Shown here: one piece after another, positions 1 through 7,328 of the stretch
How positions within the stretch are numbered: position 1 is the first letter of the stretch
Layout: every line of letters begins with the position of its first letter
Origin: JACQNR01 sp964533045
GTDB lineage: Bacteria; Acidobacteriota; Terriglobia; UBA7540
DNA length: 15,260 bases
Reading direction: 5' to 3'
Assembly: GCA_964533045.1 (NCBI GenBank)
Contig: CAZHKT010000089.1
Coordinates: forward strand, 1 to 15,260
Position numbers and translations under genes: made by a program
Notes under the pieces: generated by a model
What the model saw: only the letters and a program-made list of their open reading frames with translations
Database searches by the model: none
What the model was told of the DNA's origin: nothing

Positions 1-1484
1 TGGCAGTCGCCGCATTGGTCCATGATGTGCAGCCGGAAATCGGTGATGTCCACACGCCGGATGCTGTGCGCCGAATGACAACTGCTGCAAACGGGAAGCG
101 TCTTGTCGGTGCGCGCCACGCCGGGAGAGTGAATGCTCAATTTGAACTGGTCGAAGATGCCCTGGTGGCAGCGCCCGCAGGTGGCCGCCACGTTCTGGGG
201 GTTGACGCTCGAGCGCGGGTCTTTGCTGGGAAGCTCGCGATGCGGCGTGTGGCAGTCGGCGCAGTTCGCCGTCACGGTCAGGCCGCTTTGCAGCAATCCC
301 TTGCCGTGAATGCTCTCCGAGTAATGTTCAACGATGTCTTTTTGCGTTCCGGTGTAGCGCAGGGCTGCTTTCTGGCCGGTGCGATGGCAGTTGGCGCAGA
401 GCGCGGGCACGTTGCGTGAGAAGGTGGGCGAGCGGGGATCCTTGCGGCTCAGGACGCCGTGCGTGCCGTGGCACTCGGCGCAGGTGGGCGCGTCGGGGCT
501 TTCCTGCGCGGCCAGCTGGCCGTGGATGCCTTCGGTGTATTGCTGCACCTGGTCGGCGTGGCAGATCGAGCAATCCACTTTTTTCCTCATGGTGGCGCAG
601 GGCCGCGCCAGCGAGGGGGTGCCCTCGGTGTGGCACTGCACGCAGGCGACGCGCGCGTGTCGCGAGCCGGCAATTTCGCTCGCCGACACGTGCAGCGACG
701 CGCGGCGCACCCCGCTCGCGGGCAGGATGTCGGGCCGCTCGTGGCAACGCAGGCAGTCGCGGTCCGACATGCCCTGCGCGTAGAACACGCGCCGAATCTT
801 GTGCGGCTCGTGGCAGTCCACGCACGCCGGAACCATGTGCGGCTGTTTCTCCCACAACTCGCCGCGAATCACCTTCTGGTGCACCGATTCGATCTGCACG
901 TGGCACTTTTCGCAGGTCTTGGCGATGTTGCGCCGCGAGATCGACGAGCGCGGATCGGTGTGCGGCAGCACGAAGTGCGAGGTGTGGCAACTGGTGCAGA
1001 CCGCGGTTACACCCAGGCCACGTTTGAACAACCCTTCGCCGTGAATACTCTCCGAGTAGTTTTCGAGAACCTTGTCCTGAGGGATGTTGTGTGTCAGCTC
1101 GACGGGCGAGCCCTCGTGATGGCACCGGCCGCAGAGTTGCGGGATCTGGGTCACGTGCGTGGGCGATTTGGCGTCACCGGGGCGCAGCACGTTGTGCGCG
1201 CCGTGGCAGTCCAGGCACTTGGGCGCCAGCTTGTCGCCGCGCTTGGCGGCCTGCCCGTGCAGACTGGCGGCGTGCTGCTCCTGCTCGGTGGCGTGGCACA
1301 TGCCGCAGTCCACTTTCTGCAGCTTCTCCGGGTGAGGGAATTCCTTGGCAGCCAGGTCGACGTGACAGGTCACGCAATCGAGCGCCGCGTGAGGCGAAGC
1401 CTTCAATGCTCCCGCGTCAAAAGCGGGAGGGACCCCCGCTTCCCGCTTGCGCGCTGTCCGGCCCGAGTCGTGGCAGGCGGCGCA
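1..1484 (-). repeat. internal tandem duplication of an eight-heme module (735-bp period)
   Basis: CXXCH codons recur at a constant offset. Motif His codons at 1293, 1203, 1119, 984, 900 and 810 match those at 558, 468, 384, 249, 165 and 75, all exactly 735 bp apart. The pairs 1470/741, 1362/630 and 741/0 are 729, 732 and 741 bp apart. Flanking residues agree: both copies have YSESIHG-x-GL, then a CXXCH, then DPRSS and a further CXXCH. This indicates duplication of a unit of about 245 residues, with divergence but few length changes. Confidence 0.9.
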
Positions 1485-1643
1485 TTCTTCCGAACCGGGC
1501 AGGGCGGTGGGCTGCTGGGCCGCAAAATTACTTGCAGGAGCGAGGGGCAGAAGCAGGAGCCAGGCGAGCCTCAGACGATAGCGGTTTAGGAAGGGAACTC
1601 TCTCCCGTCTTGTGGACTCAGGGCCTGTGGGAAATCGCAACAT
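1..1643 (-). CDS. multiheme c-type cytochrome, at least 17 hemes (3' end outside window)
   Basis: The minus frame opens at ATG 1643 and stays open to the left edge, giving 547 full codons. It has a basic N-terminus and a hydrophobic signal segment at about residues 24-42 (RLRLAWLLLLPLAPAS), then CXXCH motifs starting at Cys54. Seventeen motifs are visible: CAACH, CVTCH, CGMCH, CLDCH, CGRCH, CTSCH, CEKCH, CVDCH, CLRCH, CVQCH, CSICH, CAECH, CANCH, CADCH, CGRCH, CSSCH and CGDCH, the last cut by the edge. Each CXXCH should bind one covalent heme c in the periplasm or outside the cell, so the protein is an electron conduit of the cytochrome c3/doubled-CXXCH type. Hemes 1-8 are repeated as hemes 9-16. 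The only in-frame ATG is 1643, with a stop at 1676-1674 just upstream and no clear ribosome binding site. Redox partner and C-terminal architecture are unknown. Certain as a multiheme cytochrome; no specific family name is claimed. Confidence 0.95.
   Translation of the reverse strand, partial: MLRFPTGPESTRRERVPFLNRYRLRLAWLLLLPLAPASNFAAQQPTALPGSEECAACHDSGRTARKREAGVPPAFDAGALKASPHAALDCVTCHVDLAAKEFPHPEKLQKVDCGMCHATEQEQHAASLHGQAAKRGDKLAPKCLDCHGAHNVLRPGDAKSPTHVTQIPQLCGRCHHEGSPVELTHNIPQDKVLENYSESIHGEGLFKRGLGVTAVCTSCHTSHFVLPHTDPRSSISRRNIAKTCEKCHVQIESVHQKVIRGELWEKQPHMVPACVDCHEPHKIRRVFYAQGMSDRDCLRCHERPDILPASGVRRASLHVSASEIAGSRHARVACVQCHTEGTPSLARPCATMRKKVDCSICHADQVQQYTEGIHGQLAAQESPDAPTCAECHGTHGVLSRKDPRSPTFSRNVPALCANCHRTGQKAALRYTGTQKDIVEHYSESIHGKGLLQSGLTVTANCADCHTPHRELPSKDPRSSVNPQNVAATCGRCHQGIFDQFKLSIHSPGVARTDKTLPVCSSCHSAHSIRRVDITDFRLHIMDQCGDC
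1409..1448. repeat. nested palindromes inside the cytochrome gene
   Basis: Two overlapping inverted repeats lie between heme motifs 1 and 2: CTCCCGC (1409-1415) with GCGGGAG (1423-1429), and AAGCGGG (1421-1427) with CCCGCTT (1442-1448). They encode a low-complexity linker reading AGVPPAFDAGAL. This could be a palindromic element carried in frame, since heme spacing there (108 bp) is close to that of the second module (111 bp). It may also be simple GC-rich coding structure. Confidence 0.5.
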
Positions 1644-1656
1644 TCCGATGTATTTC

Positions 1657-1672
1657 AGCAATTCGATTGCCA
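1657..1672 (-). promoter_or_regulatory. candidate sigma-54 (-24/-12) promoter for the multiheme cytochrome
   Basis: The minus strand reads TGGCAATCGAATTGCT, against the consensus TGGCACGNNNNTTGCW. The invariant GG (1671-1670) and GC (1659-1658) are exactly 12 bp apart, and only two consensus positions differ. It lies just upstream of the cytochrome start, and a sigma-54 activator is encoded in this window. The predicted transcription start would be near 1646, leaving only about 3-4 nt before ATG 1643. Either the mRNA is nearly leaderless or the start or promoter call is off. Confidence 0.6.
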
Positions 1673-1676
1673 GTTA

Positions 1677-1952
1677 AGGACTTAGGCAGATAGAGCGTAA
1701 GGCGGCGATTTTCAACAGGGCCTGTCCAATTCTTCAGCGGGGAGGGTAACGGGGAGCGCAATTAGCCACAGCCTGACCTAATTTCGTCCCAAAAGCGCGA
1801 AATGGCCCTGCCGCTAGTCATCAACTCGCTACCTGATGTTTGTCAAATACCGACGGCTGGCCGTCCAAGCCGCCTGCGTATGCATCATTGGCAGGATATG
1901 GACAGGGCGTGTGGTGGTACGATATTCCACTCGGTGTCCACGTGAGGGAATC
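1677..1952. other. divergent intergenic region between cytochrome and acetyltransferase genes
   Basis: About 280 bp with no convincing gene. It should hold upstream activator sites for the cytochrome promoter and the promoter of the plus-strand gene. A weak sigma-70-like pair is visible: TGGACA (1899-1904), 16 bp, then GATATT (1921-1926). The sequence TGATGTTTGTCA (1834-1845) matches 10 of 12 bases of a palindrome near the right edge (15182-15193), so it might be a shared regulator site. No terminator is evident. Confidence 0.35.
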
Positions 1953-2768
1953 TTGTCGAGGCTGAAAGTCAGGGCGCTCCGGGCGCTGCGCGAGTTCCAG
2001 GAATGCGAGAAGATTCAGGCAGAAGTGTGGGGCGCAGCGGGTGTGACGGCGGAGGTTCTGAGCGTGACCGCGAAGTACGGCGGCGCGCTCCTCGGCGCCT
2101 TTGCGGGCCGCAAGCTGGTGGGGTTTCTCTACGCGTTTCCGGCGCGACGCCGCGGCCGGTGGATTCACTGGTCACACATGATGGCAGTCCGCGAGGGGTA
2201 TCGCGATCATGGACTCGGTTTCAAGATGAAGCTGGCGCATCGCCAGCTGGCCTTAGCCCAGGGCGTGAAGGCCATCTGCTGGACGTACGACCCGCTGATG
2301 AGCCGCAACGCCGCACTCAACGTGGCGCGGCTGGGCGCCGACATTGAGGAATACCAGACCAACGTTTATGGGCGGTTTCCCAGCCGCATCGAGCGCGGCC
2401 TGGAAAGCGATCGCTTTGTCGTGCAATGGAAGATTGCCTCGGCGCGGGTTGAGCGCCGTCTCCGCCAGGGCGCGCCGCAGATTGGCGTTGACCGCCTCCC
2501 GCGCGTGAATGAAACCGCCGTGGACGCCCGCGGCCTGCTGGTCAATCGGCGCCTTCACCTTTCCCTCAATGCTCGAACCGTGCTTGTCGAGATTCCCGCC
2601 TCCACGGACGACATGCGCGCCCGCGATATCAGGCTGGCGGCGCGCTGGCGGCGCGAAACGCGCCGAATCTTCCAGGTCTATTTCCGCAGAGGCTACAAAG
2701 TGAGAGAATTCGTGGCGCCCTCTAGGGCGACCGGGGGGCAGTGCTTTTATCTTCTGCGCCGCGGCTGA
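1953..2768 (+). CDS. GNAT-superfamily acetyltransferase (COG3375-like)
   Basis: A 271-residue protein counted from TTG 1953, which follows a GAGGGA ribosome binding site at 1944-1949. An ATG 117 bp further upstream (1836) would add a Cys/Val-rich stretch unlike the family, so it was not chosen. The core shows the acetyl-CoA-binding loop REGYRDHGLG around residues 80-89, followed by WTYDPL (110-115) and RNAALN (118-123). These are hallmarks of the predicted acetyltransferase group COG3375, whose substrate is unknown to me. No signal peptide is present, so it should be cytoplasmic. It ends 24 bp before the next gene and is probably cotranscribed with it. The family call is confident; the start is moderately so; the substrate is not assigned. 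Confidence 0.8.
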   Translation: MSRLKVRALRALREFQECEKIQAEVWGAAGVTAEVLSVTAKYGGALLGAFAGRKLVGFLYAFPARRRGRWIHWSHMMAVREGYRDHGLGFKMKLAHRQLALAQGVKAICWTYDPLMSRNAALNVARLGADIEEYQTNVYGRFPSRIERGLESDRFVVQWKIASARVERRLRQGAPQIGVDRLPRVNETAVDARGLLVNRRLHLSLNARTVLVEIPASTDDMRARDIRLAARWRRETRRIFQVYFRRGYKVREFVAPSRATGGQCFYLLRRG

Positions 2769-2792
2769 CGCCGCTCCCCGGCAGGTGCCGAG

Positions 2793-3818
2793 ATGAACGC
2801 CTGCGAACGATTCATGACCGCGCTCGCTTGCAAGGAGCCGGACCGCGTGCCGATCGTGGAATGGTCCATCAGCACGAAGGTAATCCGGGCTTTGCTGCCC
2901 GGGGCGCGCGACCAGACCGATTTCGAAGACGCGATGGATTTCGACGGCGTCAGCACGGCGTTCCACTTCGACACCGTCCGGCGGTTTTCCGACGGCAGTT
3001 ACGCGGACGAGTGGGACGTGATCTTCAAGCCCAGCGCGGAGATGATCGATCATCCGCTGCGCGGGCCCATCCAGAGCAAAGACGATTTGAAGGGCTATTC
3101 GCCGCCTGATCCCGACGCGCCTCAACGGCTGGGAAAGCTCCCCGAACTGGTGGCGCGGTTCAAGGGCCGTCGCGCGGTCATCTTCCGCCATCGCGATGCC
3201 TTTATGTGGTCGGTTTTCCTGCGCGGATTTGAAAACCTGCTGATGGATTTCCTCCTCGACCCGGAATTCGCGCACGAGTTGATGGACAAGGTTCTGGCCA
3301 TGAGCCTGAAGGTGGCGCGTAACGCCATCCGCGCCGGGGCGGACGCCATCGTCGTCGCCGACGATTACGCGGGCAACAACGGTCCGTTTTTTTCCCCCGC
3401 CGTGGCGCGCGAATTCGCCATCCCGCGCCTGAAGCGCATGGTGGACGCCATTCACGAAGAGGGCGGCAAAGTGATCAAGCATTCCGACGGGAATCTGATG
3501 CCCATTCTCGACCAGATCGTCGCGGCCGGCGTGGATGGCTTGAATCCCATCGAGCCGCTGGCGGGCATGGACATCGGCGAGATGAAGAGACTCTATGGAT
3601 CGCGCTTGTGCTTGATCGGCAACATCGATTGCGGCCAGTTGCTTCCGCACGGGACGGCGGAAGAGGTGGAAGCCGCGGTGAAGGATTGCATCGCGCAGGC
3701 GGGCACGGGCGGCGGCTTGATTCTCTCCTCCTCCAACTCCATCCACTCGTCGGTGAATCCCGCCAACTATCTCGCCATGATTCACGCGGCGAGGAAGTTC
3801 GGGCAATACCCCCTCTGA
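2793..3818 (+). CDS. uroporphyrinogen-decarboxylase-family protein (not HemE)
   Basis: A 341-residue protein with ATG 2793 preceded by AGGTG at 2783-2787. It has the single TIM-barrel domain of the UROD/MtaA superfamily, with the late motifs KHSDGNLMPILDQ, GVDGLNPIEP and GNIDCGQLLPHGT. The HemE N-terminal substrate signature (PVWxMRQAGRY-like) is absent; the protein starts MNACERFMTALACKEPDRVP, typical of the methyltransferase-like or uncharacterised branch. Family members move methyl groups from small methylated compounds to corrinoid proteins or have unknown roles. No corrinoid protein is encoded nearby, so no substrate is proposed. It lies 24 bp downstream of the acetyltransferase in a likely two-gene operon. 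No membrane segment or signal peptide is visible. Confidence 0.85.
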   Translation: MNACERFMTALACKEPDRVPIVEWSISTKVIRALLPGARDQTDFEDAMDFDGVSTAFHFDTVRRFSDGSYADEWDVIFKPSAEMIDHPLRGPIQSKDDLKGYSPPDPDAPQRLGKLPELVARFKGRRAVIFRHRDAFMWSVFLRGFENLLMDFLLDPEFAHELMDKVLAMSLKVARNAIRAGADAIVVADDYAGNNGPFFSPAVAREFAIPRLKRMVDAIHEEGGKVIKHSDGNLMPILDQIVAAGVDGLNPIEPLAGMDIGEMKRLYGSRLCLIGNIDCGQLLPHGTAEEVEAAVKDCIAQAGTGGGLILSSSNSIHSSVNPANYLAMIHAARKFGQYPL

Positions 3819-3911
3819 CGCGGACCTATGGCCCGCGCCTGCATGGATTCCACTGGTCGTGAAATCGCAGCCAGCTTCCACATGCAAGACACCGGCTCGC
3901 GCTTTGGAGGC

Positions 3912-3940
3912 TTGCATCCCGCCTTCGCCCGCCATACAAT
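3912..3940 (+). promoter_or_regulatory. sigma-70-type promoter for the SixA-like gene
   Basis: TTGCAT (3912-3917) and TACAAT (3935-3940) are separated by exactly 17 bp. They lie 22 bp upstream of ATG 3963, with AGAGGA at 3950-3955 as ribosome binding site. This placement also argues against translation starting further upstream at 3828. Confidence 0.6.
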
Positions 3941-3962
3941 CACCGCTTCAGAGGACACGCCC

Positions 3963-4508
3963 ATGCCAACCAACGGCGGCTCGGAAGAGAAGGACGCGCC
4001 GGTGACGTCCTACGATCTCTACATCATGCGTCACGGGATCGCCGGGGAACGCGGGCCGGCGTACCCGGATGATACCAAACGCCCGCTGACGCCCGACGGG
4101 AAGAAGAAGTTGCGCGAGGCGGTGGCGGGGCTCGCCAAGCTGGGCGTGGAACTGGACTGGATTGTCTCGAGCCCGCTGGTGCGTGCGCGAGAGACGGCCG
4201 AGATCGTCCGCGACGGGTTGGGCGCGAACACCCCGCTCGATTTGTGCGACGCCTTGAGCCCGGGCGGCAGCCCCGAGGCGTTGCTCAAGTTCCTGGCACG
4301 CCAACCGAAGCGGACGCGAGTGCTGATCACCGGACATGAGCCCGACCTGGGTCTGCTCGCGGCGCGACTGCTCGGCGCCGGACGCGATGCCCGCCTCGGG
4401 TTCAGGAAAGGCGGCTGCTGCCGGATTGCCTTCGATGAATTCCCGCCCCGATCGCCCGGCCAACTGGTCTGGTGGCTCACCCCCAAGGTCATGCGCAAGC
4501 TGGCCTGA
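3963..4508 (+). CDS. SixA-like phosphohistidine phosphatase (histidine phosphatase superfamily)
   Basis: A 181-residue protein starting at ATG 3963 with a well-placed AGAGGA site. It shows the histidine-phosphatase signature MRHG (catalytic His24), the second phosphate-pocket arginine in SSPLVRARETA (residues 69-79) and the second catalytic histidine in ITGHEPDLG (His125). Length and motif spacing fit the small SixA group, which removes phosphate from phosphohistidine in phosphorelay proteins or acts on related phosphoesters. It is cytoplasmic with no signal. The next gene encodes a CHAD-domain protein, a phosphate- and polyphosphate-related histidine-rich fold, so the two may act together. 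That link is inference. Each gene has its own promoter-like sequence. The family is confident; the physiological substrate is not known. Confidence 0.88.
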   Translation: MPTNGGSEEKDAPVTSYDLYIMRHGIAGERGPAYPDDTKRPLTPDGKKKLREAVAGLAKLGVELDWIVSSPLVRARETAEIVRDGLGANTPLDLCDALSPGGSPEALLKFLARQPKRTRVLITGHEPDLGLLAARLLGAGRDARLGFRKGGCCRIAFDEFPPRSPGQLVWWLTPKVMRKLA

Positions 4509-4512
4509 GGCG

Positions 4513-4541
4513 TTGAATCCCGTCACGCGACGGAGTAGACT
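4513..4541 (+). promoter_or_regulatory. candidate sigma-70 promoter for the CHAD gene
   Basis: TTGAAT (4513-4518), a 17-bp spacer, then TAGACT (4536-4541). Each hexamer matches consensus at 4 of 6 positions. The leader to ATG 4623 would be about 75 nt. Moderate support only. Confidence 0.4.
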
Positions 4542-4622
4542 ACCTTTTGCCAACTCCACAAGGTTGAAACATTCCGGCGGCGGAAGGTGCCCGTCTCCCG
4601 GTCCAACGATTTGAGGCTCAAC

Positions 4623-5654
4623 ATGGAAGCCGCTGCCAAACCGGCGCCCGTCCGGGCCGAAGAACAGACCGAGTGGCCGCGCCCCGGCGCCTTGACCGAT
4701 CCGCCGCCGAGCAGAGAAGGCCCGCCGCCATCTGATGCCTGGGCTAAGGTTCGCGCCCTGGCGCTCAGGCAACTGGACCGTTTCATGGCACTCGAACCGC
4801 GCGTGCTGCGCGGCGACGATCCCGACGCCATTCACGACATCCGTGTCGCCAGCCGGCGGCTGCAACAGATTCTCGACCTGCTTTATCCCACGCCCCACGG
4901 CGAGGTGCGGAAGCTGCGCCGCCGCCTCCGCCGGGCGCGCCGGGTGCTGGGCGAGGTTCGCAATGCGGATGTGCAGTTGGCGCGAGTGCGGAAGATTCTG
5001 CGCCGCAAGCGAACGGCGCGCCGCGCCGCCTGGGAAGCCTTGCACGATTACCTCGTGACGGAACGCGCCCGGCACTTCACGCGCGCGGTGGGCAAGCTGG
5101 GAGAGTTGAACCTGGCGGTGTTCTACGTGCGCATGAAGCACCTGCTGGGCGAAAGTGGCGCGCCTGCCAGCGGCGCTGAGACGCCAGGGGGCGAGACACT
5201 GCTTGCGGCCTCGGGAAGATTCGAGGAGCGCGTCACCCTGGCGCTGGCCCGTGTCTGGCAGGCGTTTGATTTGCAGGTGCAGGAATCCCATCGCGATTCG
5301 CGCGCCCCGGTGATCCACGCGGTGCGCATCGCTGCCAAGCGGCTCCGTTACCTGACCGAAGTGCTCCAGGAATTCGATGTGCCGGGAAGCTCGGCCACCC
5401 TGAAGTGGCTGCGCGGCGTGCAGGAATTGCTCGGCGATTGGCACGACCTGGAAGTGCTCGAACAGATCATGGTGGCGATGGTCGCGCGCCCCGACTTCCT
5501 GCGCGACCAGCTTGAAGTGGCCATGGAGGTGCAGAAACTCATCCTCAAGTGCCGGGCGGAGAAAGGGAAATTCCGCGAAGCCTACTTTCGCCAGACCCTC
5601 CAGGGCCCGGAGTTTCAGCGCGTCCGTGACTGGGCGGAGAACCTGGAATTGTAG
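4623..5654 (+). CDS. CHAD-domain protein
   Basis: A 343-residue protein from ATG 4623, which has GAGG 6 bp upstream (4613-4616). A GTG at 4587 could extend it by 12 residues but has poorer support. Residues 1-38 are Pro-rich and probably disordered. The rest is a highly charged alpha-helical CHAD (conserved histidine alpha-helical) domain with its two characteristic motifs: IHDIRVASRRL at about 70-80 (His71, Arg74, Arg78, Arg79) and IHAVRIAAKRLRY beginning near His232. Basic clusters such as KLRRRLRRARR fit the known polyphosphate binding of CHAD proteins. No CYTH (triphosphatase) domain is attached. The partner is likely the SixA-like enzyme encoded just upstream. A cytoplasmic role in polyphosphate granules is inferred from the family. 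Confidence 0.9.
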   Translation: MEAAAKPAPVRAEEQTEWPRPGALTDPPPSREGPPPSDAWAKVRALALRQLDRFMALEPRVLRGDDPDAIHDIRVASRRLQQILDLLYPTPHGEVRKLRRRLRRARRVLGEVRNADVQLARVRKILRRKRTARRAAWEALHDYLVTERARHFTRAVGKLGELNLAVFYVRMKHLLGESGAPASGAETPGGETLLAASGRFEERVTLALARVWQAFDLQVQESHRDSRAPVIHAVRIAAKRLRYLTEVLQEFDVPGSSATLKWLRGVQELLGDWHDLEVLEQIMVAMVARPDFLRDQLEVAMEVQKLILKCRAEKGKFREAYFRQTLQGPEFQRVRDWAENLEL

Positions 5655-5760
5655 ATTGATAATTGACGATTTGAAATGCGAAAGCGCAAAGAAAACTTAG
5701 GCGTCCGTGCTAAAGGCTCCAAGCGGATAGCTGACCGTTAACGACCTACCATCCACAACT

Positions 5761-6537
5761 TCATTCCTTCGTTGCTGCTTTCGCCGGCGCGGGCATTTCG
5801 ATGACTTTGGGCTCGGGTTCTTGGGCCTGGGGGATGGCGAAGAGGGGCTCGCGCGGCTCGCCGGAGAGGACGCGGGCGATACCGGCCTTCAGTCGCTCGA
5901 ACACTTTTTTCTCGTCGGCTGAAGCATCCACGATCTCGAAGCCGTACTCCTCGGCCAGCACCTCGAACTGGTTGAGCAGTGCCCCTTGGTACTTGCGGAA
6001 GCTCTCGTACATGTCTTCGCTGGGATGGAGGTCCATGCCCGATTCCCAGTAGTCGAAGCCGCGGCTGAAGACCACCCGGGGAATCAGGTCGTCCACCCCG
6101 ATGCGGAGGTAGAAGACGGCGTCGGGCTTGAGCGCGAAGCTGTAGACGCTGCGCACCCAGGCGGGATCGATGCCTCTCACCATGGCGCGCGCCATCAGGG
6201 AATAGATATAGCGGTCGGTCAGCACCACGAAGCCGGCGCGCAGCGCGGGAACGATTTCGTTTTCCAGCCGGTCGGCGAAATCCGTGGCGTAGAACAGGCT
6301 GAGCGTGACGCGGCCCAGTGTGTGGCCTTCCTTGGCTTGCTTGATGCCGCTGCCCGCCAGCGACGAGCGCGACACGCCCGTCTCCAGCACTGCCCGTCCC
6401 TGCTGCTCGAGCCAGGGCTTGAGCAGGTTGATTTGCGTCGAACGGCCCACGCCGTCCGTGCCTTCGATCACGATCAGTTTGCCGGTCAGCTCTTCCAGCT
6501 TCAAGCCCGGCAGCACCACTCCGTAGGTTTCTCTCAC
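5761..6537 (-). CDS. thymidylate-kinase homologue with Arg in Walker A
   Basis: A 258-residue protein with a GTG start at 6537-6535 that overlaps the upstream gene's TGA by 4 nt (GTGA), so translation is probably coupled. It has the fold of the thymidylate kinase family: P-loop IEGTDGVGRST (residues 24-34), DRYIYS, and an IGVDDLIPRVV segment. The normally invariant P-loop lysine (GxxGxGKST) is Arg32 here, which would be expected to impair or change phosphate handling. It shares with its upstream neighbour the motif R-G-(I/M)-DP-x-WVR and the E-(S/A)-GMDL region, so the pair arose by duplication. The C-terminus carries a Pro/Ala/Glu-rich tail (about 25 residues). It may be a regulatory or heterodimer partner; activity on dTMP is unproven. 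Confidence 0.82.
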   Translation of the reverse strand: MRETYGVVLPGLKLEELTGKLIVIEGTDGVGRSTQINLLKPWLEQQGRAVLETGVSRSSLAGSGIKQAKEGHTLGRVTLSLFYATDFADRLENEIVPALRAGFVVLTDRYIYSLMARAMVRGIDPAWVRSVYSFALKPDAVFYLRIGVDDLIPRVVFSRGFDYWESGMDLHPSEDMYESFRKYQGALLNQFEVLAEEYGFEIVDASADEKKVFERLKAGIARVLSGEPREPLFAIPQAQEPEPKVIEMPAPAKAATKE

Positions 6538-7217
6538 GGCGCCACCCTCAGGCGCTTGGCCTGCGCCAACTTGGCTTTCACCGCCGCCCGCATCGCTGCC
6601 TGTTGCTCCTCAATGGGCAGCGTGGCGTCGATGACGGTGAGGTCGAATTCTGGAACCATCTTGTCGTATTCTTCCAGAATGCGTCCCTGGAAGATGCGGA
6701 AACTTTCCTCGGGATCATCGCTCAGACCAAGGTCCATGCCCGCCTCGTAGTACTTCAGCCCGGCCCGGCCGTCCAGAATGCGCTTCATCGCCACGTCCAG
6801 CGGCACGCGAAAGTAGAAGGCAATAGTGGGCTTGACGGCGAAGCCGTACAGCTCGCGCACCCATTTGGGATCCATCCCCCGCACCACGTCGCGCGCAAAC
6901 GCGGTGTAAATGTAGCGGTCGCACAGCACCACCGCCCCCGCCTTGAGCAGCGGAATAATGTGATGCTCCATGCGATCGGCAAAGTCCGTGGCGTGAATCA
7001 ACGAAAACGTGGCCGGCGTCAGCATCTGTTTCTTCTTGCCGCGCTTGGTAGTCTCTTTCACCAGGGGCGAAGAGTTCCACTCGCTGAAAATGGTTCCGTA
7101 GCCCTCGGCCTGGAGCCACTGGTGGAGCAGCATCAGTTGTGTTGATTTGCCCGAGCCGTCAATTCCCTCCACGACAAAGAGCTTGCCGGGAAAGCGGTGC
7201 TCGCCGTAGCGCTTCAT
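6534..7217 (-). CDS. thymidylate kinase (dTMP kinase) family protein
   Basis: A 227-residue protein with ATG 7217 and GAAGGG just upstream on the minus strand. An intact Walker A, VEGIDGSGKST (Lys24), and DRYIYTAFARDVVRG are present. Family members transfer phosphate from ATP to dTMP in the cytoplasm to make dTDP for DNA synthesis. The usual bacterial DRYxxSxxAYQ signature is modified here (DRYIYTAFA), so this is a divergent branch and might act on another nucleotide or small molecule. It is first in a two-gene operon with a promoter-like sequence about 80 bp upstream. I leave the tmk symbol off because of the divergence and because a standard tmk elsewhere cannot be excluded. Confidence 0.85.
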   Translation of the reverse strand: MKRYGEHRFPGKLFVVEGIDGSGKSTQLMLLHQWLQAEGYGTIFSEWNSSPLVKETTKRGKKKQMLTPATFSLIHATDFADRMEHHIIPLLKAGAVVLCDRYIYTAFARDVVRGMDPKWVRELYGFAVKPTIAFYFRVPLDVAMKRILDGRAGLKYYEAGMDLGLSDDPEESFRIFQGRILEEYDKMVPEFDLTVIDATLPIEEQQAAMRAAVKAKLAQAKRLRVAP

Positions 7218-7299
7218 ATATCCCTTCGTGGACTGTGCGGCCCTCTGGCTCTGCCGGAGTTGACGCGCAGGAATTGCTTGCGGGTAGGCTCAAAAATTC

Positions 7300-7328
7300 A
7301 TTTTAGCACATACAATCAGCATAGAAAA
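7300..7328 (-). promoter_or_regulatory. candidate sigma-70 promoter for the paired kinase genes
   Basis: The minus strand has a -10 TAAAAT (7305-7300) preceded by TG-n (extended -10), with TTTTCT (7328-7323) 17 bp upstream. The 5' leader to ATG 7217 would be about 75-80 nt. The -35 is weak; the extended -10 in an AT-rich island supports the call. Confidence 0.45.

Noticed and set aside
328..1125. 265-residue minus-strand frame and several plus-strand frames (for example 459-1589) across the cytochrome gene
   Set aside because: They are alternative readings of the CXXCH-bearing frame, Arg/Ala/His-rich and without domain motifs. The real frame has a signal peptide and 17 heme motifs.
2793..3818. 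Calling this gene hemE
   Set aside because: The HemE N-terminal arginine-containing signature is missing and the N-terminus follows the MtaA-like/uncharacterised branch.
2253..3935. 560-residue minus-strand frame
   Set aside because: Antisense to the acetyltransferase and UROD-family genes. Composition is typical of GC-rich shadow frames, and both sense genes have clear family motifs.
3948..5444. 498-residue minus-strand frame
   Set aside because: Antisense to the SixA-like and CHAD genes, which have catalytic motifs and good ribosome binding sites.
5655..5760. Possible bidirectional terminator between the convergent CHAD and kinase genes
   Set aside because: Only a 4-bp TGCG/CGCA stem near 5680 with no T-tract; too weak to annotate.
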